The position numbers and the translations under genes are program-made. Positions 11,953 to 19,929 of a stretch of 64,000 bases of DNA are shown here, piece after piece. Every line of letters begins with the position of its first letter. Position 1 is the first letter of the stretch. Source of the stretch: Pseudacidovorax sp. NFM-22 (GTDB lineage Bacteria; Pseudomonadota; Gammaproteobacteria; Burkholderiales; Burkholderiaceae_C); contig NZ_JACBFY010000002.1 of assembly GCF_021401245.1 (NCBI RefSeq), positions 806,001 to 870,000 on the forward strand. The letters run 5' to 3'. The notes beneath the pieces are model-generated. The model was not told where the DNA came from, did not search any database, and worked only from the letters and a program-made list of their open reading frames with translations.

Positions 11953-13590
11953 TCAGCCCCGCTGCACGATGTAGCGGTGGACCACAGGCATCGTCTCGCC
12001 CCGATGGAAGGCCAGCCGGCGCTCGCGCAGCGCCAGGTCGGCCGCCGTGGCGCGGTGGAAGCGCCGCAGATGCTCCGTCCACGACTCGTCCACCACCTGC
12101 TCCACGTAGCGCTCTGGCGCCGACAGGTCGTGCAGCAGTTCCCACGCGATGGCGCCCTGGCTGAGGCGGGCGCGGCGCGTCTCCTGCATCACGGCATGGA
12201 AGGCGGTGGCGCGGGCGGGGTCGATCAGGTACTCGACCGTGATGACCACGCGGCCGTCCTCGCCCGCGCTGGCGGGCGGCGGGTTGAAGGCCCAGTCGGT
12301 GCCGGCAGGGCTCATGTCGTCCTCGCCGGGGCCGTCCGGCACCCAGCGCAGCACGGCCAGCATCACCAGGGTGCCGCTCACGGCGGCCACCAGCATGCTG
12401 GCGCGCAGCGTGCTCAGTTCCGCGATCTGACCCCACACGGCAGCGCCCAGCGCGCCGGCGCCCATGATGGCCATCTGGTAGGTGGACATGCCGCGTGCCC
12501 GCACCCAGTCGGGCAGCGCCAGCTGGGCCGACACCGACAGCGAATTGGCCACCGTGATCCAGGCCGCGCCGCAGAAGAACACGGCAAAGGCGGCCAGCCA
12601 CAGCGCAGGCGACAGCGCCAGCACGGCCGTGCCCACCGACAGCAGCATCGATCCGTAGAGCACGCGGTGGTCGCGGTCGAACATCTCCCGCAGCCGGGGC
12701 AGCAGCAGCACCGCGATGATCGAGCCCGCCCCCATCGAGGCCAACAGCAGCGTGAAGGTGCCGGCCCCGCCCTTCGGCCCCTCGTGGAAGCCGCGCGCCA
12801 GCAGCGGCAGCAGCGCCAGCACGGCCGTCGAATGGAAGAAGGAGACGGCCACGCGCGCGAGCACCGCCCGCATGCGCTGCGACTGCCGCACGAACTGCAC
12901 GCCCACGCGCATCGCACTCACCAGCCGCTCGCGGCCCAGCGGGTCGACCTTGTGCTCGCGCCGCCAGCGCAGGATGACGAAGCCCGAGGCGATGCTCAGC
13001 ACCGCATTGAGCACGAAGACCCACACGCTTCCCGCGCTGGCGATCAGCACGCCGGCCACCAGCGGCCCGACGATGCGCGAGGCATTCATCGCGATGCCGT
13101 TGAGGCCCATCGCGGCCGGCAGCAGCGGCCGCGTGACCAGCTCGGGCACGATGGCCGAGAAGACCGGCCAGCGCAATGCCAGCCCGACGCCGTTGGCGAA
13201 GGTCAGGGCCAGCAGCAGCGGCGCGTTCATCTTGTCCAGCCCGATGGCCACGCAAAGCACGGTGGCCGAGCCCGCCAGCCAGAACTGCGTGGCGACCAGC
13301 CACCGGCGCCGGTCCAGGATGTCGGCCAGCGCGCCACTGGGCAATCCGAGCAGGAAGACGGGCAGCGTGGAGGCCGTCTGCACCAGCGCCACCCACATGG
13401 GCGAGGTGGTGAGCGTGGTCATCAGCCAGGCGGCCGCCACGTCGTTCATCCACATGCAGGTGTTGGCGATGAACCAGGTGCCCCACAGCAGCCGGAAGAC
13501 CGGCAGCCGCAGCGGCTCCAGCGCGGCGAAGCGCGCGGCGCGTCGGGGTGGCGGGGCGGGGCTGGTCTCGTCGGGGTCGATGGGCGGCAT
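11953..13590 (-). CDS. MFS transporter of the EntS-like (MFS_3) type with a C-terminal extension
   Basis: 545 residues, starting at the ATG at 13590. Residues about 20-420 form the major-facilitator fold with about 12 hydrophobic segments (for example LRLPVFRLLWGTWFIANTCM at the first). This family exports drugs, siderophores or other small molecules. The last 95 residues are soluble (VEYLIDPARATAFHAVMQ... to the end) and resemble the antibiotic-biosynthesis-monooxygenase-like tail known for this transporter group. The gene converges on the RidA-family gene (9 bases apart). It is divergent from the hydrolase gene, with 69 bases between starts. Substrate unknown. Confidence 0.85.
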   Translation of the reverse strand: MPPIDPDETSPAPPPRRAARFAALEPLRLPVFRLLWGTWFIANTCMWMNDVAAAWLMTTLTTSPMWVALVQTASTLPVFLLGLPSGALADILDRRRWLVATQFWLAGSATVLCVAIGLDKMNAPLLLALTFANGVGLALRWPVFSAIVPELVTRPLLPAAMGLNGIAMNASRIVGPLVAGVLIASAGSVWVFVLNAVLSIASGFVILRWRREHKVDPLGRERLVSAMRVGVQFVRQSQRMRAVLARVAVSFFHSTAVLALLPLLARGFHEGPKGGAGTFTLLLASMGAGSIIAVLLLPRLREMFDRDHRVLYGSMLLSVGTAVLALSPALWLAAFAVFFCGAAWITVANSLSVSAQLALPDWVRARGMSTYQMAIMGAGALGAAVWGQIAELSTLRASMLVAAVSGTLVMLAVLRWVPDGPGEDDMSPAGTDWAFNPPPASAGEDGRVVITVEYLIDPARATAFHAVMQETRRARLSQGAIAWELLHDLSAPERYVEQVVDESWTEHLRRFHRATAADLALRERRLAFHRGETMPVVHRYIVQRG

Positions 13591-13659
13591 GCGTGCCTGA
13601 TTGTGGGGCAGCGGGCTTGGCCCTAAGCTCGAACGCTTCGTTCGCCCCCTGGTGCACCC

Positions 13660-14496
13660 ATGAATACGACGGCTTCCACCTCCTCCGGCCCGGCGCTCTG
13701 GCGCGGCATGGACCGCCCCACCCTCGACGCCGCCTACGACAGCTCGGCCGCGGTGCCGGACTTCAAGGCCATCACCGGCCGGTGGCCCGAGCGCAGCGCG
13801 CCCTGGCGCGCCCGCCCCGACACGCGGCTGGACGTGCCCTATGCCGAGCCGCCGCGCTGCCGCATCGACCTGTTCGGCCCGGCCGACGCCTCGCCGCTGG
13901 TGGTCTTCCTGCACGGCGGCTACTGGCAGATGCGCGGACGGGAGCAGTTCTCCTTCCTGGCCGAAGGTCCATTGGCGCATGGTCTGGGCTTTGCTGCCGT
14001 GGGCTACACGCTCGGGCCGGACGCGGGCATGGACCGCATCGTCGACGAGTGCCGGCAGGCGCTGGCCTTCCTGCGGCGCGAGACCGCCCGGCCGATCGTG
14101 TTGTCGGGCTGGTCCGCGGGCGGCCACCTGACGGCCTGCCTGCAGAACGAGGCGGGCGTGATCGGCAGCCTGGCGATCAGCGGGCTGTACGAGCTGGAGC
14201 CGATCCGCCTGGGCCGGCTGAACGACAAGCTGGGCATGGATGCCGCGACCGCCCGGCGCCACTCGCCGCTGCACCACCTGCCCGCCAACTCGCCGCCGAT
14301 GGTGGTCGCCTGGGGCGAGGCCGAGCAGCCGGAGCTGCGCCAGCAGTCGCTGGACTACGCCGCCGCCCGCGAGGCCGCAGGCCTGCCCACGCGCCGGCTG
14401 CCGCTGGCCGGCCTGCACCACTTCGACGAACTCGACACCTATGCCGACCCGAACGGCGCGATGACGCTGGCGCTGGTCGAGCTGGCGCGCGGCTGA
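13660..14496 (+). CDS. Alpha/beta hydrolase, kynurenine-formamidase-like
   Basis: 278 residues with the alpha/beta-hydrolase marks. The oxyanion motif is FLHGGYWQ near residue 85, the nucleophile elbow is GWSAGG near 150, and a C-terminal His sits in LHHFDELD. The HGGYW form and overall length resemble arylformamidases and related esterases. The pairing with nearby aromatic 2-oxoacid metabolism (oxidoreductase at 15618) is suggestive only. It lies about 80 bases before a small monooxygenase-fold gene on the same strand. An esterase of another specificity is equally possible. Confidence 0.8.
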   Translation: MNTTASTSSGPALWRGMDRPTLDAAYDSSAAVPDFKAITGRWPERSAPWRARPDTRLDVPYAEPPRCRIDLFGPADASPLVVFLHGGYWQMRGREQFSFLAEGPLAHGLGFAAVGYTLGPDAGMDRIVDECRQALAFLRRETARPIVLSGWSAGGHLTACLQNEAGVIGSLAISGLYELEPIRLGRLNDKLGMDAATARRHSPLHHLPANSPPMVVAWGEAEQPELRQQSLDYAAAREAAGLPTRRLPLAGLHHFDELDTYADPNGAMTLALVELARG

Positions 14497-14576
14497 ATGA
14501 CGGCGCGCCGGTGCATCACGTGACGCGAGCCGGCGATGCACCCTCCCCCTTTTTTCAACTCTCAGGAGACTCTTCC

Positions 14577-14876
14577 GTGATCCTCGAAACCGCAGACATC
14601 CGCATCCAGCCCGGCCGCCAGGCCGACTTCGACGCCGCCATCGTGCGCGGCCTGCAGACCGTCATCGCCAAGGCGAAGGGCTTTCGCGGCTGGCGCGTCG
14701 TCAAGGGCATCGAATCGCCCGAGCGCTACCTGCTGCAGATCGAGTGGGAGACGCTGGAGAACCACACGGTGGATTTCCGCGAGTCGCCCGCCTTCGCCGA
14801 ATGGCGCGCCATCGTCGGACCCTTCTTCGCGCAGCCGCCGGTGGTGGAGCACTTCGCGCTCGTCGGCGCGGGCTGA
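14577..14876 (+). CDS. Antibiotic-biosynthesis-monooxygenase-fold (ABM) small protein
   Basis: 99 residues, starting at GTG 14577 behind an AGGAG site at 14564-14568. The pattern VILETADIRIQPGRQADFDAAIV, then GWRVVKGIESPERYLLQIEWE, then the C-terminal FFAQPPVVEHF is that of the dimeric ferredoxin-like ABM family. Members include small oxygenases and many proteins of unknown role. Same strand and about 80 bases after the hydrolase, so co-transcription is likely. A function as a true monooxygenase cannot be read from the sequence. Confidence 0.8.
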   Translation: MILETADIRIQPGRQADFDAAIVRGLQTVIAKAKGFRGWRVVKGIESPERYLLQIEWETLENHTVDFRESPAFAEWRAIVGPFFAQPPVVEHFALVGAG

Positions 14877-14962
14877 GCGACCGCTTCCGTCAGCGCGCGG
14901 CGGGCGGGTTGAACGCCCTTCGCAGGCCGATGCGCCCCGCTGACGCCGGGCCCTTTGGCCAC

Positions 14963-15475
14963 TCACCCGCCCAGGTGAGCCAGGGGCAGCGCCGAATTCG
15001 CCTTCACCTCGCCCAGCGAGAAGCTGGTGTGCAGGTCCTTCACATTGGGCAGCGTCATCAGGCTGTTGAGGGCGAAGCGCGAGAAGGCGTCCAGGTCCTG
15101 CGCCACCACCTGCAGCTCGAACATGCCGTTGCCGCTGATGTAGTGGCAGGCCACCACCTCCGGCAGGCGGCGGATGGCCTCTTCCAGCACGCGGGTGGCG
15201 TCGCTGGTGGCGCGGTCGGTGTCCACCCGCACGAAGGCCAGGACGCCCAGGCCGATCTTCCGGCGGTCGAGTTCGGCGTGATAGCCCTTGATGTAACCCG
15301 CCGCCTCCAGGGCCCGCACGCGGCGCCAGCAGGGGGCGGCCGACAGACCGACGCGCTGGGCCAGCTCGGCGTTGGTGAGCCGGGCGTCGTCCTGCAGCTC
15401 GCGCAGGATGGCGAGGTCATATTTGTCAATGCTTTCCAAAGCGGCACCCTTTGCGCAAGATCCTTTCCCGATCAT
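14963..15475 (-). CDS. Lrp/AsnC-family transcriptional regulator
   Basis: Up to 170 residues; the family start would be near the TTG of LESIDKYD, so the first 12-14 residues may not be translated. The helix-turn-helix (DKYDLAILRELQDDARLTNAELAQRVGLS, then CWRRVRALEAAGYI) comes first, followed by the RAM ligand-binding domain (GVLAFVRVDTDRATSD, then GMFELQVVAQD). Lrp-type proteins sense amino acids and usually control nearby or global amino-acid metabolism. It is transcribed away from the indolepyruvate oxidoreductase gene with 142 bases between starts, so that gene is its likely target (inference). Confidence 0.93.
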   Translation of the reverse strand: MIGKGSCAKGAALESIDKYDLAILRELQDDARLTNAELAQRVGLSAAPCWRRVRALEAAGYIKGYHAELDRRKIGLGVLAFVRVDTDRATSDATRVLEEAIRRLPEVVACHYISGNGMFELQVVAQDLDAFSRFALNSLMTLPNVKDLHTSFSLGEVKANSALPLAHLGG

Positions 15476-15617
15476 CCATTTTCAGCGCATGGAACGCAAA
15501 CACCTATCCAGAAGCCGGGCATACACTTTGCGCACATGATGCTCCGGGGGACGTCCATCCGGAGCCAGACCCACCCGCCACGGCCCACAAGGCCCCAGCC
15601 GACGGAGAGAGACAACG

Positions 15618-18600
15618 ATGAACGCTCCCTTGCCCGAACACATCCGCAAGGCCCTCGAGACGGTCACGCTCGACGACAAATACAGCCTGGACTACGGCCG
15701 CGCCTTCATGAGCGGCGTGCAGGCACTGGTCAAGCTGCCCATGCTGCAGCGCCTGCGCGACGCGCAGCAGGGCCACAACACCGCCGGCTTCATCAGCGGC
15801 TACCGCGGCTCCCCGCTCGGCGGCTACGACCAGGCGCTGTGGAAGGCCAGCAAGTACCTCAAGGCGCAGAACATCGTCTTCCAGCCCGGCGTGAATGAAG
15901 AGCTGGCGGCCACCGCGCTGTGGGGCACGCAGATGCTGGGCTTCTCGCCCAGGGAGCAGCAGAAGTTCGACGGTGTCTTCGGCATCTGGTACGGCAAGGG
16001 GCCGGGCGTGGACCGTTGCTCCGACGTGTTCAAGCACGCCAACATGGCCGGCACCGCGCCGCTGGGCGGCGTGATCGCCATCGCCGGCGACGACCACATC
16101 TCCAAGAGCAGCACCGCCGCGCACCAGAGCGACCACATCTTCAAGGCCTGCGGCACGCCGGTGTTCTTCCCGGCGAACGTGCAGGAGATCCTGGACTTGG
16201 GCCTGCATGCCTTCGCCATGAGCCGCTTCGCCGGCATCTGGTCGGGCATGAAGACGATCCAGGAGATCGTCGAATCCAGCGCCACCGCCATGATCGACCC
16301 GGACCGGGTCGAGATCGTGCTGCCCACCGACTTCGACATGCCGCCCGGCGGCCTGCACATCCGCTGGCCCGACGCGCCGCTGGAGCAGGAGGCGCGGCTG
16401 ATGCACTACAAGTGGTACGCCGCGCTGGCCTACATCCGCGCCAACCGGCTCAACCACAACGTCATCGAAGGGCCCAACGATCGCTACGGCCTCATGGCCA
16501 GCGGCAAGGCCTACAACGACACCCGCCAGGCGCTGGCCGACCTGGGCCTGGACGACGCGGCCTGCCGCCAGTTGGGCATCCGCCTGCACAAGGTGGGCGT
16601 GGTCTGGCCGCTGGAGGCGCAGCTCACGCGCGACTTCGCCACCGGCCTGCAGGAGATCCTGGTGGTCGAGGAAAAGCGCCAGGTCATCGAATACCAGCTC
16701 AAGGAAGAGCTCTACAACTGGCGCCCCGACGTGCGGCCCAACGTGCTGGGCAAGTTCGATGAACTGGAAGGCGACTTCTCCGGCGGTGAGTGGGCCATGC
16801 CCAACCCGACGGCCAACACGCTGCTGCGCGCCAATGCCGACCTCAACCCGTCGCTGATCGCGCGCGCGCTGGTCAAGCGGCTGAAGAAGACCGGCATCCT
16901 GGCCTCGGGCGGCGCCGACATGGTGGCCCGCGTGGAGGCGCAGATGGCGCTGCTGGAGGCCAAGGAGCGCTCGATGCAGGTGCTCAATGCCGGCGGCGTG
17001 CAGGGGGCGGACCGCGTGCCATGGTTCTGCTCCGGCTGCCCGCACAACACCAGCACGGTGGTGCCCGAAGGCTCGCGCGCCATGGCCGGCATCGGCTGCC
17101 ACTACATGGCCAACTGGATGGACCGGTCCACCTACGGCTTCACGCAGATGGGTGGCGAGGGCGTGCCGTGGGTGGGCCAGGCGCCCTTCACGCATGAGAA
17201 GCACCTGTTCGCCAACCTGGGCGACGGCACCTACTTCCACAGCGGGCTGCTGGCCATCCGCCAGAGCATCGCGGCGGGCGTCAACATCACCTACAAGATC
17301 CTTTACAACGACGCCGTGGCCATGACCGGCGGCCAGCAGGTGGGCGAGCGGCCCGAGGGCCATTCGGTGCTGCAGATCGCCGAGAGCCTGCATGCCGAAG
17401 GCGCGACGAAGGTCGTGATCGTCACCGACGAGCCGGCCAAGTACCAGGGCGTGGCCATTCCCGGCAGCTATACGGGCGAGCCGGTCAGGGTGCGCCACCG
17501 CGACGAGCTGGACGCGGTGCAGCGCGAGTTCCGCGAGATCGCCGGCACCACGGCCATCATCTACGACCAGACCTGTGCCACCGAGAAGCGCCGCCGCCGC
17601 AAGCGCGGCACGATGGTCGATCCGGCCAAGCGCGTGGTCATCAACGACCTCGTCTGCGAAGGCTGCGGCGACTGCAGCGTGCAGAGCAACTGCCTGTCGG
17701 TGGAGCCGCTGGAGACCGAGTTCGGCCGCAAGCGCACCATCAACCAGAGCAGCTGCAACAAGGACATGAGCTGCCTGAAGGGCTTCTGCCCCAGCTTCGT
17801 CACCGTCGAGGGCGGCCAGCTCAAGAAGAAGGCCAAGGGCAAGGCCGGCGCGCCGGCCGAGCTGGGGGCACTGCCCGAGCCCGCGCTGCCGGCGCTGGCC
17901 GCCGGCCAGGTGTGGGGCATCGTGGTCGCCGGCGTGGGCGGCACGGGCGTCATCACCATCGGCCAGCTGCTGGGCGTGGCGGCGCACATCGAGGGCAAGG
18001 GCATCGTCACGCAGGACGCCGCCGGCCTGGCCCAGAAGGGCGGCGCCACCTGGAGCCACGTGCTGATCGGCGCAAGGCAGGACGACATCCGTACCACCCG
18101 CGTCGGCACCGCCGCCGCCGATCTGGTGCTGGCCTGCGACCCCATCGTCACCGTCAACGGCGAGACGCTGGCGCGCATGCGCGAGGGGCGCACGCACGTG
18201 GCCCTCAACACCCACAGCGCGCCCACTGCCAGCTTCGTCAAGAACGCCCAGTGGCAGAACCCGCAGGACGCCTGCGCCGTGCAGATCGGCAAGGCCGTGG
18301 GCGAGGCCGGCATGGGCGCCTTCGACGCCGACGCGGCCGCCACGCAGCTGATGGGCGACACGCTCTTCGTCAATCCGATGATGCTGGGCTATGCGTGGCA
18401 GAAGGGCTGGATCCCGCTGGCGCACGAATCGCTGATGCGCGCCATCGAGCTCAACAACGTGGCGATCGAGGCCAACAAGGCCGCCTTCGAATGGGGCCGC
18501 CAGGCCGCACACCGGCCGGCCGAGATGGCCCAGCGCCTGAACCCGGGCCAGGTGATCGAGTTCAAGAAGCGCGAGACGCTGGCCTCGCTGGTGGCGCGGC

Positions 18601-19226
18601 GCGTGGACTTCCTGACCGACTACCAGAACGCCGCCTATGCGGAGGACTACCGCGCCTTCGTCGAACGCGTGCGCGCGGCCGAGGCGCCGCTGGGCAAGAC
18701 CGCGCTGGCCGAGACGGTGGCGCGCCAGCTCTTCAAGCTGATGGCCTACAAGGACGAGTACGAGGTGGCGCGCCTGCACACGCAGACGGGCTTCCGCGAG
18801 CGCATCGACCAGATGTTCGAGGGCGACTACACCGTGCACTACCACCTGGCGCCGCCGGCCATCGCCAAGCGCAATGCCAAGGGCGAGCTGGTCAAGCAGC
18901 GCTTCGGTCCCTGGATGCACCGCGCCTTCGGCGTGCTGGCGCGCCTCAAGGGCCTGCGCGGTACCGCCCTCGACCCCTTCGGCCGCACCGAGGAGCGACG
19001 CACCGAGCGCGCGCTGATCGGCGAATACCGCGCGGCCATCGAGGAAGTGCTGCAGGGCCTGGACGCCGAGCGCCATGCGCTGGCGCTGGAGATCGCCGCC
19101 CTGCCCGACGGCATCCGCGGCTACGGCCACGTGAAGGAGCGCAACCTCGCCGCCGTGCGCACGCGGTGGCAGGCGCTGATGGCACGCTCGCGCGGCGTCG
19201 AGCCGGCGGCCCGCGCGGCGGCCTGA
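15618..19226 (+). CDS. Indolepyruvate ferredoxin oxidoreductase, fused single-chain form
   Basis: A 1202-residue enzyme that decarboxylates aryl (and probably branched) 2-oxoacids to acyl-CoA, passing electrons to ferredoxin. Order: N-terminal pyrimidine-binding part (GYRGSPLGGYDQA near 55), then the thiamine-diphosphate region (DGT near 535, NDAVAMTGGQ near 565). A cysteine-rich Fe-S region follows (CEGCGDCSVQSNC near 680, then CNKDMSCLKGFC). Next comes the gamma-type domain (GVGGTGVITIGQ near 772) and a C-terminal domain typical of the proteobacterial fused form. All key parts are present and the length is normal. Divergent from an Lrp-type regulator. No ferredoxin gene is adjacent. Confidence 0.95.
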   Translation: MNAPLPEHIRKALETVTLDDKYSLDYGRAFMSGVQALVKLPMLQRLRDAQQGHNTAGFISGYRGSPLGGYDQALWKASKYLKAQNIVFQPGVNEELAATALWGTQMLGFSPREQQKFDGVFGIWYGKGPGVDRCSDVFKHANMAGTAPLGGVIAIAGDDHISKSSTAAHQSDHIFKACGTPVFFPANVQEILDLGLHAFAMSRFAGIWSGMKTIQEIVESSATAMIDPDRVEIVLPTDFDMPPGGLHIRWPDAPLEQEARLMHYKWYAALAYIRANRLNHNVIEGPNDRYGLMASGKAYNDTRQALADLGLDDAACRQLGIRLHKVGVVWPLEAQLTRDFATGLQEILVVEEKRQVIEYQLKEELYNWRPDVRPNVLGKFDELEGDFSGGEWAMPNPTANTLLRANADLNPSLIARALVKRLKKTGILASGGADMVARVEAQMALLEAKERSMQVLNAGGVQGADRVPWFCSGCPHNTSTVVPEGSRAMAGIGCHYMANWMDRSTYGFTQMGGEGVPWVGQAPFTHEKHLFANLGDGTYFHSGLLAIRQSIAAGVNITYKILYNDAVAMTGGQQVGERPEGHSVLQIAESLHAEGATKVVIVTDEPAKYQGVAIPGSYTGEPVRVRHRDELDAVQREFREIAGTTAIIYDQTCATEKRRRRKRGTMVDPAKRVVINDLVCEGCGDCSVQSNCLSVEPLETEFGRKRTINQSSCNKDMSCLKGFCPSFVTVEGGQLKKKAKGKAGAPAELGALPEPALPALAAGQVWGIVVAGVGGTGVITIGQLLGVAAHIEGKGIVTQDAAGLAQKGGATWSHVLIGARQDDIRTTRVGTAAADLVLACDPIVTVNGETLARMREGRTHVALNTHSAPTASFVKNAQWQNPQDACAVQIGKAVGEAGMGAFDADAAATQLMGDTLFVNPMMLGYAWQKGWIPLAHESLMRAIELNNVAIEANKAAFEWGRQAAHRPAEMAQRLNPGQVIEFKKRETLASLVARRVDFLTDYQNAAYAEDYRAFVERVRAAEAPLGKTALAETVARQLFKLMAYKDEYEVARLHTQTGFRERIDQMFEGDYTVHYHLAPPAIAKRNAKGELVKQRFGPWMHRAFGVLARLKGLRGTALDPFGRTEERRTERALIGEYRAAIEEVLQGLDAERHALALEIAALPDGIRGYGHVKERNLAAVRTRWQALMARSRGVEPAARAAA

Positions 19227-19384
19227 GCCCGACCCGCTCGCAGCGCCGCCTCCTGGCCCAGCGCCAGTCGCTTAGCCAAAGGCTGTTCGGGCTCAGCTTG
19301 GCCTCTCGAGCCTGCGGGCGGACCGGCGTGCGAATATCCCGCACCGCCTGCCGGCTTGACGCCGGCCCGTCAAGACCCCCCGCA

Positions 19385-19390
19385 TACAAT
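19385..19390 (+). promoter_or_regulatory. Possible -10 element upstream of yajC
   Basis: TACAAT in the 297-base gap between the oxidoreductase gene and yajC. A TTGACG at 19356-19361 lies 23 bases upstream, longer than the ideal spacing, so the pair is doubtful. The rest of the gap (19227-19523) shows no gene. Confidence 0.3.
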
Positions 19391-19523
19391 CCGCCGGTTG
19401 TGCGAAGCCCTCCCCTCGTGGGCCTCTTCGCGCACCGGCGGCCCCGCTTCCAGCGATCCGGCCGCCCCGGAACCGCGGGCACCGCCTGCGGTCAGACCCC
19501 ATCCGCTCTCCTGGAGACCTCCC

Positions 19524-19853
19524 TTGTTCATTTCCTCCGCTTTCGCCCAGACCGCCCCTGCCGCCGGTGGCGGCGACATGATGTCTTCCCTCACCAGCAT
19601 GCTGCCGCTGGTGCTGATGTTCGTGGTGCTGTACTTCGTCATGATCCGCCCGCAGATGAAGCGCCAGAAGGAAACGCGCGCCATGCTCGACGCGCTGGCC
19701 AAGGGCGACGACGTGGCCACCGCCGGTGGCGTGGTCGGCCGCATCAGCGCCATGGGCGACCAGTTCCTGACGCTGGAAATCTCCAACGGCGTCGAGATCA
19801 AAGTGCAGCGCAGCGCCGTGGTCCAGGTGCTCCCCAAGGGCAGCTACAAGTAA
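19524..19853 (+). CDS. yajC: Preprotein translocase accessory subunit YajC
   Basis: 109 residues from the TTG at 19524, preceded by GGAG at 19512-19515. The longer upstream reading frame adds non-conserved sequence, so I prefer this start, which gives MFISSAFAQTAPAAG. One membrane segment (MLPLVLMFVVLYFVMIRPQM) is followed by a cytoplasmic part with KQKE/GDDVATAGGVVGRI, the typical YajC pattern. YajC associates with SecDF to aid protein export. secD and secF follow, but a terminator-like hairpin (19862-19893) stands between. The usual upstream partners tgt and queA are not present here. Confidence 0.95.
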   Translation: MFISSAFAQTAPAAGGGDMMSSLTSMLPLVLMFVVLYFVMIRPQMKRQKETRAMLDALAKGDDVATAGGVVGRISAMGDQFLTLEISNGVEIKVQRSAVVQVLPKGSYK

Positions 19854-19861
19854 TTAGGCGC

Positions 19862-19893
19862 AGAGGCTGCCCCCCGGGCAGCCTCTCTTTTTG
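19862..19893 (+). terminator. Rho-independent terminator-like hairpin between yajC and secD
   Basis: A perfect 10-base stem, AGAGGCTGCC (19862-19871) pairing with GGCAGCCTCT (19877-19886), followed by CTTTTTG. It starts 9 bases after the yajC stop and ends 37 bases before the secD start, so it would reduce or end transcription inside what is usually one operon. Confidence 0.8.
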
Positions 19894-19929
19894 AGCGCAT
19901 CCGCGTCTCGATTCCTTAGGTATCCAGCG

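Noticed and set aside
15504..19130. 1208-codon open frame on the minus strand opposite the oxidoreductase gene (and a 934-codon one opposite gyrB, 3063-5867)
   Set aside because: Both lie fully antisense to well-recognised genes and have the repetitive His/Ala/Gly/Val/Leu make-up produced by high G+C third positions; no family motif is seen.
19293..19523. Short frames in the gap before yajC
   Set aside because: No ribosome-binding site, no conserved motif, and they overlap each other on both strands.
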